64,000 nt of DNA from the NCBI RefSeq assembly GCF_009730915.1, contig NC_052489.1:23801916-23865915 (forward strand), read 5' to 3'. The position numbers and the translations under genes were made by a program. Each line of letters begins with the position of its first letter. The first letter of the stretch is position 1. The notes under the pieces were generated by a model. It was given only the letters and a program-made list of their open reading frames with translations. It had not been told where the DNA came from and ran no database searches. Below, in pieces: positions 11,329 through 23,447 of the stretch. The DNA comes from Dioscorea cayenensis subsp. rotundata. Its lineage: Eukaryota; Streptophyta; Magnoliopsida; Dioscoreales; Dioscoreaceae.

Positions 11329-12411
11329 AAAATTAGAATGTCGCAAGACATAGATCTGATGTAACTTGAAGTCTAATGCTTTTCTATAGACAAAGTAGCC
11401 TTAATTATATGTATACATTACTTTAACCTTAACCCTTGGTTTAGGAACTTAGTATATATATGTACGCCTTTTCTTATATATAATTGAACAGTTTAATATT
11501 AAATTAATGAAAAGGCGTAATTAACAATCTTTTTCTCTGGTCTCCCTTCCAATGTATGCGTAAATAAATAAAATGTGTGCTTGCCTACAATTAAAAAATA
11601 TATATATTTGAAAAAACTAATCTCAAAATTGGATCACTGGCCGCTAATTAAGACAAAAAAAAATTTATGGGGAAACAAACTTTTTCATCTAATGAGACAG
11701 CGCACGGGTGAATGAATAGATAGCTTTTCACCGAATGAGATAACATATGGGTGGATATGTAGATAGCTTTTCAAAAGTCATGCTTGGGAAGTATCTACTA
11801 TAGGAGTCAGGAGAAAACAGTCTAACTAGAGTCTAGAACGTTTTAATATTTCAATGAGAAATAGGAAAAGAGGAGTGTTTAAAATTGCTGGACAAAGGCT
11901 CACCTAAGGATCCACAACAAGCATCAATGATTGACCAAGTGCACAGGCTTTCCCAACTTTCACCAAGCTTGACAATGATGACTCCAGCCTGAAAGATGAG
12001 TGACAAATTAAAAGCTTAGAAGATGACCATTAGTGGGGACTAAACTTTGAAAAAAGAGAACCAAAACAAACCACATATAGCAGCACATCCAATTCTCATG
12101 TCCATTATTTCAAACCTCACCACCTCATACAACAAACAGTTGAAAAATACATGGACGGGGCACACCTAAAAACAATGCCCCGTGTATGCAAACATCCGAG
12201 AGTTTATTATAACCACAGTACATAGATATCTCTCATCAACAATACCAAACAGTACCATAAACAGTAATCAACACAATGAAAACAATACAGAGGAATTATA
12301 CGGCAAACCTAATGCATGCAACAACAGCAGATGCATAAAATATATGTATGTACGTAGATGTAATAAGGCTAATTAACACTACATGCATGCACGTAGAATA
12401 TATGGTATTGA
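11329..12411. other. intergenic DNA with one exon-like block
   Basis: This stretch holds a degenerate 44-base tandem repeat at about 11683-11775 (atgaga...gatagctttt repeated) and the exon-like block listed separately. The part from about 12180 to 12411 is probably the 3' UTR and terminator region of the DUF761 gene on the minus strand. No other coding signal is seen. Confidence 0.4.
11904..11988 (-). other. orphan exon-like block with acceptor and donor
   Basis: On the minus strand the block is preceded by a strong acceptor (TCATCTTTCAG) and followed by a donor (TTAG|GTGAGCC). It is 85 bases long and two frames are open across nearly all of it: one reads LESSLSSLVKVGKACALGQS and ends in TAG exactly at the donor, the other stays open throughout. 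No start codon or partner exon was identified, and it does not join in frame with the block at 8461-8554. It may be a leftover coding exon or part of a spliced 3' UTR or lncRNA. Confidence 0.3.
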
Positions 12412-13056
12412 CTAATAAGCTCCTCGGACAAGCATGTTCTGATACTCCCTCTCCTGGTACTCTAGCAAAGCAATGCGGCTTTGAGCTTTCAGCTGCTCAT
12501 AGAACCTCTTGATGAACTCCTCAGCCTCATCGTCCACCTCAAGGACAGAATTATCACCACCATCATCATCTGAGAAGTCGGAGACTCTGATAGACAAAGG
12601 AGACACCAGCGGGCTGCTGCGTAGATCTCCCGGAGAGAGATCAAGCTCAGATAAGCCATCATGTGAGGTCTGAGGAGAGAATTCAATCCTGGGAAGCACA
12701 ATGACTGGGCTCGGGCTGGGAGACTCATCCTCGGCGATGGCATGGATGCAAGGGAAGTAGTTGTGGCGGCGTTTGGCGGCAGCGTGGAAAAAAACTGGGT
12801 TTGGGCTATTGCTGCAAGAGAACTCATAATCTTGAAAACCATAGCCGGAACCACGCCGCCGAGAGTGGTGGTGGTGGAACATAAGATTGCCAAGTGTCTT
12901 CTTGCCGACGAGCTTTCCTCTCTTTACCATCAAGTTCATGTCCATGATAAGCTTCCTTTTAGAAATGAGTCCCTTCCTCATCATGTAGAAGGCCACCCTA
13001 AGGACATTCCATATTCTCTTGCCGGCGCTTGGAGAATGGAGCTCCATAGATTCCAA
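12412..13056 (-). CDS. DUF761 (cotton-fibre) family protein
   Basis: A single exon encodes 214 residues. The N-terminus (KRIWNVLRVAFYMMRKGL, ISKRKLIMDMNLMVKRGK) and the C-terminal block EEFIKRFYEQLKAQSRIALL followed by EYQEREYQNMLVRGAY are the hallmarks of plant DUF761 proteins. The middle is low-complexity and rich in serine, proline and acidic residues. These proteins have no established enzymatic activity. There is no signal peptide. A TATA box lies about 135 bases upstream on the minus strand. The first ATG is used because it opens directly into the conserved N-terminal block. Family assignment is firm; function is unknown. Confidence 0.88.
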   Translation of the reverse strand: MESMELHSPSAGKRIWNVLRVAFYMMRKGLISKRKLIMDMNLMVKRGKLVGKKTLGNLMFHHHHSRRRGSGYGFQDYEFSCSNSPNPVFFHAAAKRRHNYFPCIHAIAEDESPSPSPVIVLPRIEFSPQTSHDGLSELDLSPGDLRSSPLVSPLSIRVSDFSDDDGGDNSVLEVDDEAEEFIKRFYEQLKAQSRIALLEYQEREYQNMLVRGAY

Positions 13057-13191
13057 TCTAATAAAGCTGCTTGATTTTGATATATATAGATAGAAAGATT
13101 GATAGATGGATAGGTTTATTTTTATCTCTGCGAGGTTGGCAAACCTCGCAAGAGATAAGAGAATGGGTTGTGAATGATACGGAGGGTGGTA

Positions 13192-13201
13192 TATTTATAT
13201 A
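13192..13201 (-). promoter_or_regulatory. TATA box of the DUF761 gene
   Basis: TATATAAATA on the minus strand, about 135 bases upstream of the ATG at 13056, in a suitable position for a leader of about 100 bases. Confidence 0.55.
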
Positions 13202-16200
13202 GATGGAGAGAGAAGAGAGGGGATATATAGTTTAAGGGAGAGATGGTGGTGATTAGAATTTCAAACAAGAGCATTACTCAAAGGAAGAGATGCTTGGTGG
13301 AGAAGAGAAGGTGGGTTAGGTGCATGAGGGGTCCATATGAAAGAAAAAATAGTGGCAAGCTTGCTATTCTGAACCAAATTAAATGGTTTGAATTTTGAAC
13401 TAGACAGTCTAGACTCTTGGACAGCTAACTGGAAGGACAAGGTGGTCATGTTTCCTGCCAGTCAATTTTGAACTTTTACCTTTGACAATGCAGCAACAGA
13501 CGGACCTTCAAATTTGCAAAAACTTTTACACTTGAAAAAGCATCATAAAAAGAAAAGGGGAAAATCTAATCGTCGATTAGTGGGTAAAACTAATGCAGAG
13601 TTTGAAATGTAAAAGTAAACATTATGGATTAGTTTGAATCAAGACAGAATAAGAAGGTTGATGCTTGATAGGCACGTTTGAACAATTGGGGACAGAGAAA
13701 AACTCCTTCCAACCATTAAGAAGACTTAAATTAAAGCGGTGGCTTGCCTTATGTTGCTGTCCTATTCATAAAAGATATATGAAAAACATGGACATAACCC
13801 TACTGTTTTCCAACCACCTACCGCAATTTTAAGGCAAGTGTCTCATGGTAAAGTTTATTTTATTTTCTGGGATATTTTTATAGTCCTTAAAAAAAGAACC
13901 TTGATTCCAAGTACTTAATTGTCCTGTTATACTATTCATAAGAAAAGGCAGTGGAGGTCCCATAATGCAGGTGAATGAGAATTTTGATATTTCCTAGTAG
14001 AAGCAAAGTGGATAGCTTCCTTTTTTATAGGGCAGCCCAGCACTCCCCCACGCTTTATCCTCCCACACAATGATAATGATCCCCTCCACTACTAAAGCAC
14101 AACTTTTGTTATATCATGTACTTCCTTTCCAAAACTTGAGCATCAGTTACCAGCAACCAAGAGCCTAGAGTCTCTAAATACTTATGACTTTAGAATCCCA
14201 AATCCAATATTTTAGAAATGTTCAAGGTTTGATTTACAGCAATTTGATTGAAATTAGTAACGCAAACTACTTATTCCAATAAGATCTAAGTTAAATTGGA
14301 GGTAAATTAAAATATTGTAACTAAAACTATAGCACATCTCGTCCTTGGCTCAAATATAAAGCACCTTAAAGAGAAGTCCATAAATTAGCAAATGTGAAAT
14401 GCCCCCATGATCCTGATTAAACAATTGATTAATAATTGCATATGGAACAATTACCAAGGCTAATGAAAATCCCCACTTATCCACAAATCTAAGATTTTGA
14501 CTGTGTCTATTGTATTCAATGTATTGTGATACTGATTAAATTGATCGCAAGCTGGACACTAAATAACTTTCTAAATGTAATTGCATCAGCAAATATGCAA
14601 GTGTAACTTTTAAAAGGATATCAATTTAATAATAAGAAAAAAGTCAAGTAGTAAAAAGAGAACAATATCTCTAATTAACAACTCCAACACTCCATGTATC
14701 AATCAGACCTTTCTGCATCACACCGAGAAATGATTGTCCTACTACACCTTTTCTTCTCTTCACATGAAGACTGAGGTCTTCTAATCCGCGTTCTCTCTAA
14801 ATACTTAAAAATAAATTGTAAAGCACTTCATAAAGCAATAAAAGCATGAGGTTTTGTTTGCTTTTTGAATGGAAACGTGATAGAGGGGAAATTGGGATGA
14901 AGACACGGACCTGGGAAATTAAAGACCAATTGCATTGTTCCTTGTCTTTCATTTACGTGCCATAATTCATGCCTCATAAAAAGTGAAGTGATTGACCTGT
15001 ATATCCTTTAATATCTGCTTTTGAAGTTTTCCTACCAAAATAATAATAATAATAATAATTAAATTGAAGAAAAAAAATTCAAGCTGATACATGATTGTCA
15101 GGTGATCATCGTCCAGAATGCAGTTTAATTATTTTTGATGTGCAAGAGTGCAGAAGACTGGGCTGCAGATGGCACAACAATAACTTGGACAATAAGATAA
15201 AGAACCTGGCAGAGATAAAAGGTGACAATAAGAGAATTTGGCATGTTTTATGTCTTGCTATATTGCGTCTACTGTACTGACTGTAAAGTGAGAGGTTGAA
15301 CCTAAGAGTTTTCCATCAAGTGCCACGGCAAAACTTAAGGAAAAAAAATGGTAAGACCATTAAGCATGTGGGAATCAATCAGGAGGACCAAAACAATTGG
15401 CATCCGAAGTTCAATTCAAACAACCGCGTTTAGTAGAACTAAATGAGCTGGGGTGTGCCCACAAGCATGTGGGAATTAAAAACTAAGGTATTCAAGCCCC
15501 ACATTAACAGGTTCTCAAAAGCAAACTGAGCCCACTCCTCTAAATGAATGATGAACTGAGAGCATTAAATATACAACTGAACAGAGAGAACAAGATAGAA
15601 AGTGTCAATATTTCTAACTACATAAACTTTGGGAAAAAAATATCCTTAAATTTCCAATAATGTTTAAATGACACACGATTATTATATTTATTTATTTACG
15701 CATATTACTTGCATATCCAAGCATTAAAAGCCACAAAAACTTTCATCCAAACCAGTCCAGTAATGTAAATACATCAGCAATCACAAATAAAAACCTTTTG
15801 CAGATCTCCCTGGGCCACAATATATATTACTTGAGGACAAAGCTCCAATCATGACACATTGAGATGTCTCCACCCAACATCTTCCTGTTGCAGTTAATTT
15901 CCACAGATTCAATTCTGCAAGTCCAATTGACAGTGACCTCAAGGACATAATATTTCTCATTCATAGAATTAAAAATAATTATAAATTCATGGGAAACCAC
16001 AATTTGCATTGATGGGTAAAACTAGGCAGGTAAACCATCAGAGGCATATAACATAGGAGGAAGGTGTTCACATAAGCGACCGATTTGCACTACTTGAGTC
16101 TATGACCAGTAATAAAGTTCATCCACTTCATTTCCAGGAAGTTCAAAAGCAATTTCAAAATAAAAGGCCATTGCACACGAGGAACAGATGGAAGTGAAAT

Positions 16201-18195
16201 AAGTAACACTTTTAAAAGAATATAGTCATTAGATAATTTGATCTCCATCTTGCGTATGAACTGACCAAGAAAAAGCCCATTTTACTAAATTTCAAAATAG
16301 AATATCAAATGAAACTCTAAATGATAAAATCTAAATTCCATACTACAACAATTAAAAAGAAGCCTTTCAGTCTTTTACAGTAGCAGTAAATAAAATTAAA
16401 TCAAAATGTTCAACATCCAATATATATATATATATATATTCCTTGACATGAACTGCATTTAAAACTAATAAACAGAAACAAAATGCTAATTGTGCTGAGA
16501 ATTTAGGAAAGAGATAATGAACCAATCAAATTCTGGATCATAACACATCAGCAAACCAAGTGACTGTTATTGGTGGGGATGTTCAAATTGACAATACACA
16601 GAACATGCCCTTAATGAAGAATGTTAGGAAGCATTTGACACCAACGAACAAGGCAAATGAACAATATAAGGCATCAAACACAAATAAATAACCACATGGT
16701 TCAGCCAAAACCTAGACTTTTATATATTGAAGAACAATATAATGGTAGACTTTCCATCACCTCGAGAGTGTTCTTTGTTAGAGGTGGAAGAAGAGAGTTT
16801 TGAAATGGTACATTCTGAATGTTAACCTTGGTCTTCATGGACTTTCAAGCCAACACAACTTACACTATTTCATGCTAAAAGATAAAACAAAGGACACAGA
16901 CGTAACTAAAGTCACATACATTACAAACTCTTAATATTAAAAAAGACAGTTCAACATATACCAGGTTTCTCCATTAGTACTTCTTTTAAGTTGGTCTTCA
17001 TTAGCGGTCAGAGCATTCTCCTCTTTTCTCATTGGTCAAGGCCATGTGAGCCATGTGAAGCTTCCAATCACTCTCAACAGAGAGATTGCAAGGACAAGAG
17101 AAGACCTCACCATAAACTTTACAATTGCAAAAACCAAAAAGGATCCGCAAAGCTTTCACCATTAAAATTTATGATACATGAAGTACAACCAAACTCCAAG
17201 AAACTCCTTAATACAACAAAAGAAATCGATTACTAAATTTCCAGATGCCAAAACAAAGACAACACTAAACCAATCAAGATGAACCTTTTCATTGTAGCAG
17301 CATACAAAAAAAAGTAAAACAGTTCCGCATCCACAACAATCATCAAAACAAGCTTCATTTCAGATTCCTTAAGAGAACCAAAATCATACCATTGAGAACT
17401 GTAGGAAGAAACAGTGCTCCTCTGAACTTCTGAGACCAAGCACACGGCATCAAACTCACTAAATGTTTTTTGGCGGGAAAGCTCAAATTAAATATTTTTT
17501 GTCTTGTTATTCAACAAATATTGAGCAAATTAAATCCTTCTCTGACTCCATCAGTCCTAATAACATGCAAAACTAGATAGCCCAGCCAAACTATTCAGCT
17601 GTTGGCAGATTTGAAGCTACATTGGAGAGTTGTCGATCACTCAAGCTCTATAAGTAGTTCATAATAAGATCATTTTTAAATGAAGTTCTTCAATCATCAT
17701 TTTATTGACTTTATAAATCATATTTGAGTTGTTTATCCATGCTTTTATACCTGAAATTAACAAATTTCAGCATGGTTCCCTTTCCTCGTATGCCACAATA
17801 ATCCCAAGATGAGCAATTAACCATCCATCCTCTTAGATCCATCACACATTTTCTGGGGAAACCTTTCACCAAGGATACCATTTAAAATAAAAGACCCTAA
17901 CCCTAGAATCATATACCCATAAACATTGAATATATGCGCACACACACACACACACAATTCATCCAAAACAAGCCATCACTGGAGCTAAAACAGTAATAAA
18001 GAATAAATCCATTAAAAAGAATGAAAAGAAAAATACATAAAAGGAAGTAATCTATGCATGATCTACAGCTATATTAACTAAGAGGGAGACTATAACCATG
18101 GGCAATCTACTTGAATTTAGCCGATAACTCCAAATTACCCAAATTCGTAGTAATCTATACATGATTTATAACTGGATTAAATCAGGAGACTGTAA
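13202..18195. other. 5-kb intergenic region, no gene supported
   Basis: No open frame over about 80 codons has a recognisable family signature and no exon chain could be built. The content is AT-rich, with (ATA)n near 15041-15060, (AT)n near 16420-16439 and (CA)n near 17938-17957. The right part (about 17500-18195) may include the 3' UTR of the H2A gene on the minus strand. Confidence 0.4.
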
Positions 18196-18706
18196 CTAAT
18201 GGGCAATATTCTTGAATTTAGCCAAGGACTTTAAATTACCCGCTTTCTTGGGGAGCAAAACATCAACAACAAAGGGGGGCCTGCCTCCTTCGGCAATGGT
18301 CACACCCTTCAGCAGATTGTTCAATTCTTCATCGTTCCTCACCGCCAGCATCAAATGCCTGGGAATGATCCGGGCCTTCTTGTCATCCTTCACAGCATTC
18401 CCAGCCAATTCCAAAACCTAAATCACAAACAACAATGAGATCTCCATCAAGGGAGGGCAAATGAGATACATTGGCGATTTTAGAGACCCATAAAAGCATA
18501 CCTCCGAAGCGAGGTACTCAAGGAACGGCAGCGATATAGACCGGAGTTCCTCTGCCAATGCGCTGGGCATAGCGGCCCTTCTTCAATAACCTACCGATCC
18601 TGCCCACCGGGAACTGCAAGCCGGACTTCACCGACTTCGACACCCTCTTCCTCCTCGCCAATCCCTTCCGGCCGCCGGCTGCGTTTATCGTCGTCGAAGC
18701 CTCCAT
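18196..18706 (-). pseudogene. histone H2A gene with a one-base frameshift
   Basis: Two exons on the minus strand, 18706-18502 and 18417-18196, separated by a GT-AG intron at the position usual for plant H2A genes (between the LEYLASE and VLELAGN segments). H2A pairs with H2B in the nucleosome. Exon 1 encodes [15 protein letters not shown] and the histone fold [20 protein letters not shown], and exon 2 has [17 protein letters not shown] with acidic-patch residues. One extra G on the plus strand at 18522-18523 shifts the frame after VYIAAV, giving a stop within two codons; without it, 141 residues would read. The docking segment also departs from the family: [15 protein letters not shown] in place of the near-invariant GGVLPNI.PVLLPKK, and the tail has neither an SPKK nor an SQ[E/D] motif. 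Either a decaying copy or an assembly error on a divergent variant. Confidence 0.85.
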
Positions 18707-18783
18707 CTCGAACCCTACTCTTTCGCCTCGCGCGCGATTCAAATGCACGATGCTTTTGATTCACGACGAGTGGGGACAAAGGT

Positions 18784-18790
18784 TTTTATA
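18784..18790 (-). promoter_or_regulatory. TATA-like box of the H2A gene
   Basis: TATAAAA on the minus strand, about 78 bases upstream of the H2A start codon. CCAAT sequences occur farther upstream near 18898-18903 and 18953-18958 in the opposite orientation. Confidence 0.45.
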
Positions 18791-19199
18791 TTGGGGGAGA
18801 TCATGAAGCAACGGTCTTGATTGAATTGATTTGATTGAGCATTTACGGCTGGGATTGAACGGGGGATTGAAATAGCGATCCAAGATTAATTATTCTAACC
18901 AATAGAATTAACGCTTCTTGGAATTTTTTTTTTCTTTGATTTTAGTTTGAGCCAATAGGAAAACGCCATGATTTTTTATGGTAATTTCAAATTTTATTTT
19001 ATGTTAAAATTTACAAATATAAATGTGTACATAATAAATAAAGTGAAGCATTTAAAATATATTATAATCTTATTAAATGTTTATATTATATGGGAATAGT
19101 TGTTTATAGAATTTTGGTACTTTTTAATAAAAATAAATTCATACAAGAGTTTAGAACAGTTGAATAAGAAATATAGTGGATTCATCTCCTGGTAATAAG

Positions 19200-22100
19200 C
19201 CTTGGTTAATTTAACTTATATGAACAGTTGAACAGTTACTGATGAATCCTTTTAATATAGGAGTTCAACAGGAGGAGAAATCCAAAATTGTGCAGTTAAT
19301 GAAATTGATTAAGTGGGAGGAGAGTTGTTTGAGGCAAAAGTCAAGATGTCAATGGGTTCAAGAAGGTGATCAAAATACTAAATTTTTCTTTAGAATTTTG
19401 CAACAGAGAAAGGGCAGAAATAACATTACACAGCTAAGGCTTCCTAATGGTGAAGTATGTACAGATCATGATATTATCAAAGAGACTTTACTAACACATT
19501 TTAAGAACTTTTTGGGAACTGAAACTACCAGGAAGGGTTGTTTTGACAGAACTGGTTTTCAAAAAATGATTGTTACTGAAGAGGCTGGTGACATGCTTTG
19601 TAAAAGGGTGACTGATGAAGAAATAAAACAAGCATTATGGAGCATTAGTGATGATAAAAGCCCTGGTCCAGATGGGTTTAATAGTTTTTTCTTCAAGAAA
19701 GTATGGAGCATTGTGGGAAAGGAATTTTGTTTGGCCATTAAGGATTTTTTTTCCACTGGATTGATGTTAAAACAAGCAAATTCTACATTGATCACATTAA
19801 TTCCTAAAGTTGTCAGGCCTGAATCAGTAACAGATTTTAGACCTATATCATGTTGTAATGTGATATACAAAACAATTTCAAAAATTCTAGCAAGTAGATT
19901 GAGGATTATTCTGAATGAGATTATACATTTAAACCCGTCTACATTTATTCCTGGGAGGCTAATTTCAGATAATATCTTGTTAGCACATGAACTTCTTAGG
20001 GGGTATCACAAAAATAAGTTGGGGTGTTGTGCGATGAAGATTGACTTGCAAAAAGCTTATGACTCAATTTCATGGGACTTCCTAGAAGAGGTGATGTTGG
20101 CTTTTAGATTTCCAGATCTTTTTATCAAATTGGTCATGAATTCTGTTAGAACATGTATGTTTTCAATCATGATTAATGGGCAGATGGAAGGTTATTTTCC
20201 TGGGAAGGCTGGTTTAAGGCAAGGTGACCCTATCTCACCATTGTTATTTGTATTATGCATGGAATATCTAACCAGAGTCCTTTCTAGGCTGACAGGGGAT
20301 GGATTTAATTTTCACAGAGATTGTCAGGAGCTTCAATTAAACCATCTATGCTTTGCTGATGATCTCTTTGTATTTGCAAATGGTGATGTTAGATCTATTA
20401 CACTGATTCACAAGGCCTTAGATCATTTCAATGAGATTTCAGGATTGAGGCCAAATATGCAGAAGAGTGAAATATTTTTTTCTGGAGTGGAACAGAATGT
20501 GAAAATTCAAATCTTGAAGATTATGGGATTCAAAGAAGGAGTACTACCAGTCAAGTATCTTGGTCTTCCTTTGATTTCAACTAGAATGAAAAAAGAATTT
20601 TGCCAAGATTTAATTTCTAAAATTACTGCCAGAATTCAAAGCTGGACTGTTGGAACTTTGTCTTATGCAGCTAGATTGCAACTGGTGAACTCAGTGTTAT
20701 TAAGTATGCAGGTGTATTGGTGTTCAATATTCATATTACCAAAGGGTGTGATTACTGAAGTGGAAAAGTTGTGTAGGAATTTCTTGTGGCATGGAAATGA
20801 TGGGGTGAGAAGAGGTGGCTTATTGGCATGGAAAGAAGTGTGTAAGCCAAAAGGTTTGGGAGGCCTGGGAGTAAAACCATTGATGATGTGGAATCAAGCA
20901 ATACAAGTGAAGCATATATGGGAGTTGATTCAGGAGAAGAAGACCTTGTGGGCCATATGGGTGATCAGGACCAAATTAAAGAAGTTGAGTTTTTGGGGTA
21001 TTACAAAAACAGTTGACAATAGTTGGAATTGGAGAAATTTACTGAAGCTAAGGAAATTAACAAAACCTTTGGTGAATTATCAGATTGGAGATGGGAAGAC
21101 TTTCTCATTTTGGTATGATCCTTGGTGTAATGGAAGTTCTATTGTAGATAGATTTCCAGGAATAAGTTTCAGGAGACCTTATATGTCAAGAACTACTAAG
21201 GTGTTTGAATATTGGAAAAATGGAAGATGGGAATTACCAGCTAGATGGGATACCTTAATGGCAGATATTATGATATTCCTCAATGATAATTTTGTTTTGG
21301 ATGATAATAAACAAGACTACATTGAGTGGAAACCAGAGAAACAGGGGATGTTTAGTGTTAATTTGGCTTTGAAATCTCTGGTACAACCTAAGGAGGAAGT
21401 GTGTTAGGCTAAATTGGTGTGGTCAGCTAGTAATGTCCCAAGACAATCTTTTGTGTTATGGTTGGCTCTACAGGGAAAGTTGCTTACTAAAGACAAGTTA
21501 TTGCAATGGAGGATTGTTGAGTCAGATGTCTGTGTACTCTGTAAAGCAGAGGGTGAAAGAATTGAACATCTCTTTTTTGAATGTGTTTTTTCTAAGGCAG
21601 TGTGGAGCAAGGTTTTGTTGGCAGTCAATGTGAGAAGAAGGATACTACAATGGAAAAGAGAGATCAGTTGGTTCATTCGAAAAGCAATGGGAAAGACATT
21701 ACTTGCAAAAATGAGAAGAACTGCCTTGACTGCTTGTGTTTACACATTATGGAGAGCTAGGAATGAGGCAATTTTTCAGAATAGGTGTGTTACTGAAGTA
21801 ACAGTTTTTGACCAGATAAGGGAGGTTATGATATTCAAGTATCAAGGTATTCTGACTAAAGAACAAGAAGCTGGGAATGGGCTTATGACTAGATGGTTTG
21901 TTTGAGTGCAAGCTCAGGTAATGTAAAGAAGATGGTTGGTAAGAGGGGCAAGGGAAGTTATAACTGTTAGTGGAAGGTGATAGGCTGATGAAAGATTTGT
22001 TTTGGTGAAATAATGAAGTGGAGTTCAGCTGGCTAGTTGGTAATGGATGGTTTTTAAAAGAAGATGAATAGTATTTGGGTAAGGTTGGTGCTGGTCCTGG

Positions 22101-22315
22101 TGCCATATGGAGTTTGAGTGAATGGTTTTTGAAGTGGAGGAAGTTGGAATAGTTGGAAAAGTGAGATTCAACTAAAGAGAAAATGATTGGTTGTAATTGA
22201 CTGTGGGGTTATGTCTGGTGTTGTTAGCTGATTGGTTGACCATCCATTTAGTTGAGTTTTTAAAATGTTTTGTAACGTTGAGCTTAATAAATATTTCGAT
22301 TTTGGTTTGACCAAA
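19200..22315 (+). mobile_element. LINE retrotransposon, 5'-truncated, nearly intact reverse transcriptase
   Basis: The element reads in the plus direction, with one long reading frame, a 3' UTR of about 390 bases, an aataaa-like signal (22287) and an A tail at 22312-22325. The N-terminal endonuclease is missing, so the copy is 5'-truncated. The 5' edge is approximate; I could not identify a clear target duplication. The coding region has only one in-frame stop, so the insertion is much younger than the LINE at 8.96 kb. Confidence 0.88.
19242..21905 (+). pseudogene. LINE ORF2-type reverse transcriptase, one internal stop
   Basis: The frame is open from 19242 to a TAG at 21405-21407 and continues in the same frame to 21905, about 887 codons in all. 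In order it shows the pre-RT segment (SRCQWVQEGDQNTKFFFRIL), DDKSPGPDGFN near residue 140, IDLQKAYDSISWDFLEEVM near 267, GLRQGDPISPLLFVL near 323, and the catalytic FADD (LCFADDLFVFANGD) near 370. After the stop comes the zf-RVT zinc-binding domain (CVLCKAEGERIEHLFFECVF). The polymerase motifs are intact. The single stop removes the zinc-binding domain; the missing endonuclease would prevent autonomous movement anyway. Confidence 0.92.
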
Positions 22316-23325
22316 AAAAAAAAAAGATAAATCGGCGTTAAAATTTAGTTTAAAATAAACATGAAAAAAAATTCAAATAAAATGTCCTATGGAATAAAAA
22401 CGAACATAAAATATCAACAAATATCATTAATATACCGAATGATTTCAATTTATTTTCAATATCAACTCATTTTCTACTTCAACAAAGAGTTTTTCTCCTC
22501 GACCCCATTACATATTTATAACATGAAAAAGAAACTCTTTTTCTTAGTCTACTGGTATCAGGTCTTTTTGTGTAAAGTGTTAATTATTTTTATAGAGAAT
22601 CCGAAATCAAACCCCAAAAATTTAAGCATTGTAAAGGCGTAAGTGTTTACTGAGCATACAATTATTTTATGTTTTTACATGTCTCTGACACCCTTAAATC
22701 GGGGGCGCTTATCGCCTATTTGTAAATAAAAAAATAATCTTTAACAAAACATCTTGGGAGTTTAAAAAGATAGGTCACAATTGAAAACAAGGCCGGTTCA
22801 CCTAGACTTAGTTGATGGATTGAATAAGGTGGCCCATTAGATATTACAAAGAAAATGTTGTTTGAAACCAAGATCATTGATTTCAACTTCCGTCGTTTAA
22901 TTGCATATCATTTTAGTTCTTTTATAATTGAAGCGTAATAAGTGAAAAAGGTGGAAGTAATAATAAAAATACATGAGTTACATGCACTTGGATTATGTGC
23001 ATGAAGATACACTACAAAGATGGTGTACTACTTTTATATGAAGAGATGCACATGTTACATTAACAGTTTACACATGAAGAAGTGTACTACTTATGGTGGT
23101 GGTTTATAGATACAGAGATGTATTGGTCATTGTTGTGGTTTATATATGAAAAAAGAGGTGTATTAGTTATAATGGTGGTTTATATTTTAAGAGGCATCAA
23201 TTTTTATTAAAGAGCGAACCAAACAATAGGACACTATTTTTTATAAAAACTACAAATAAAATTATAAATAATATCAATGAATTCACCACAATATATATAT
23301 ATATATATGATAATACATTTTATTA

Positions 23326-23447
23326 TGGACATTCGTAGATAAAAAAATTTATGGACGTTCAATTACTGTTCAACAATACCGTCCATTGGATCGTGATCCA
23401 ACAGTTGATAATTGGACGTTCATAAATTTTTTATATATAAATGTCCA
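23326..23447. mobile_element. fold-back (MITE-like) inverted repeat
   Basis: Arms at 23326-23363 and 23412-23447 are imperfect inverted copies: the left begins tggacatt and ends ggacgttcaa, the right begins ttggacgttc and ends aatgtcca. Near the centre is a second small hairpin (ttggatc-gt-gatccaa, 23386-23401). AT-rich sequence outside the arms may extend the element on both sides. Non-coding, consistent with a small non-autonomous DNA transposon. Confidence 0.65.
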
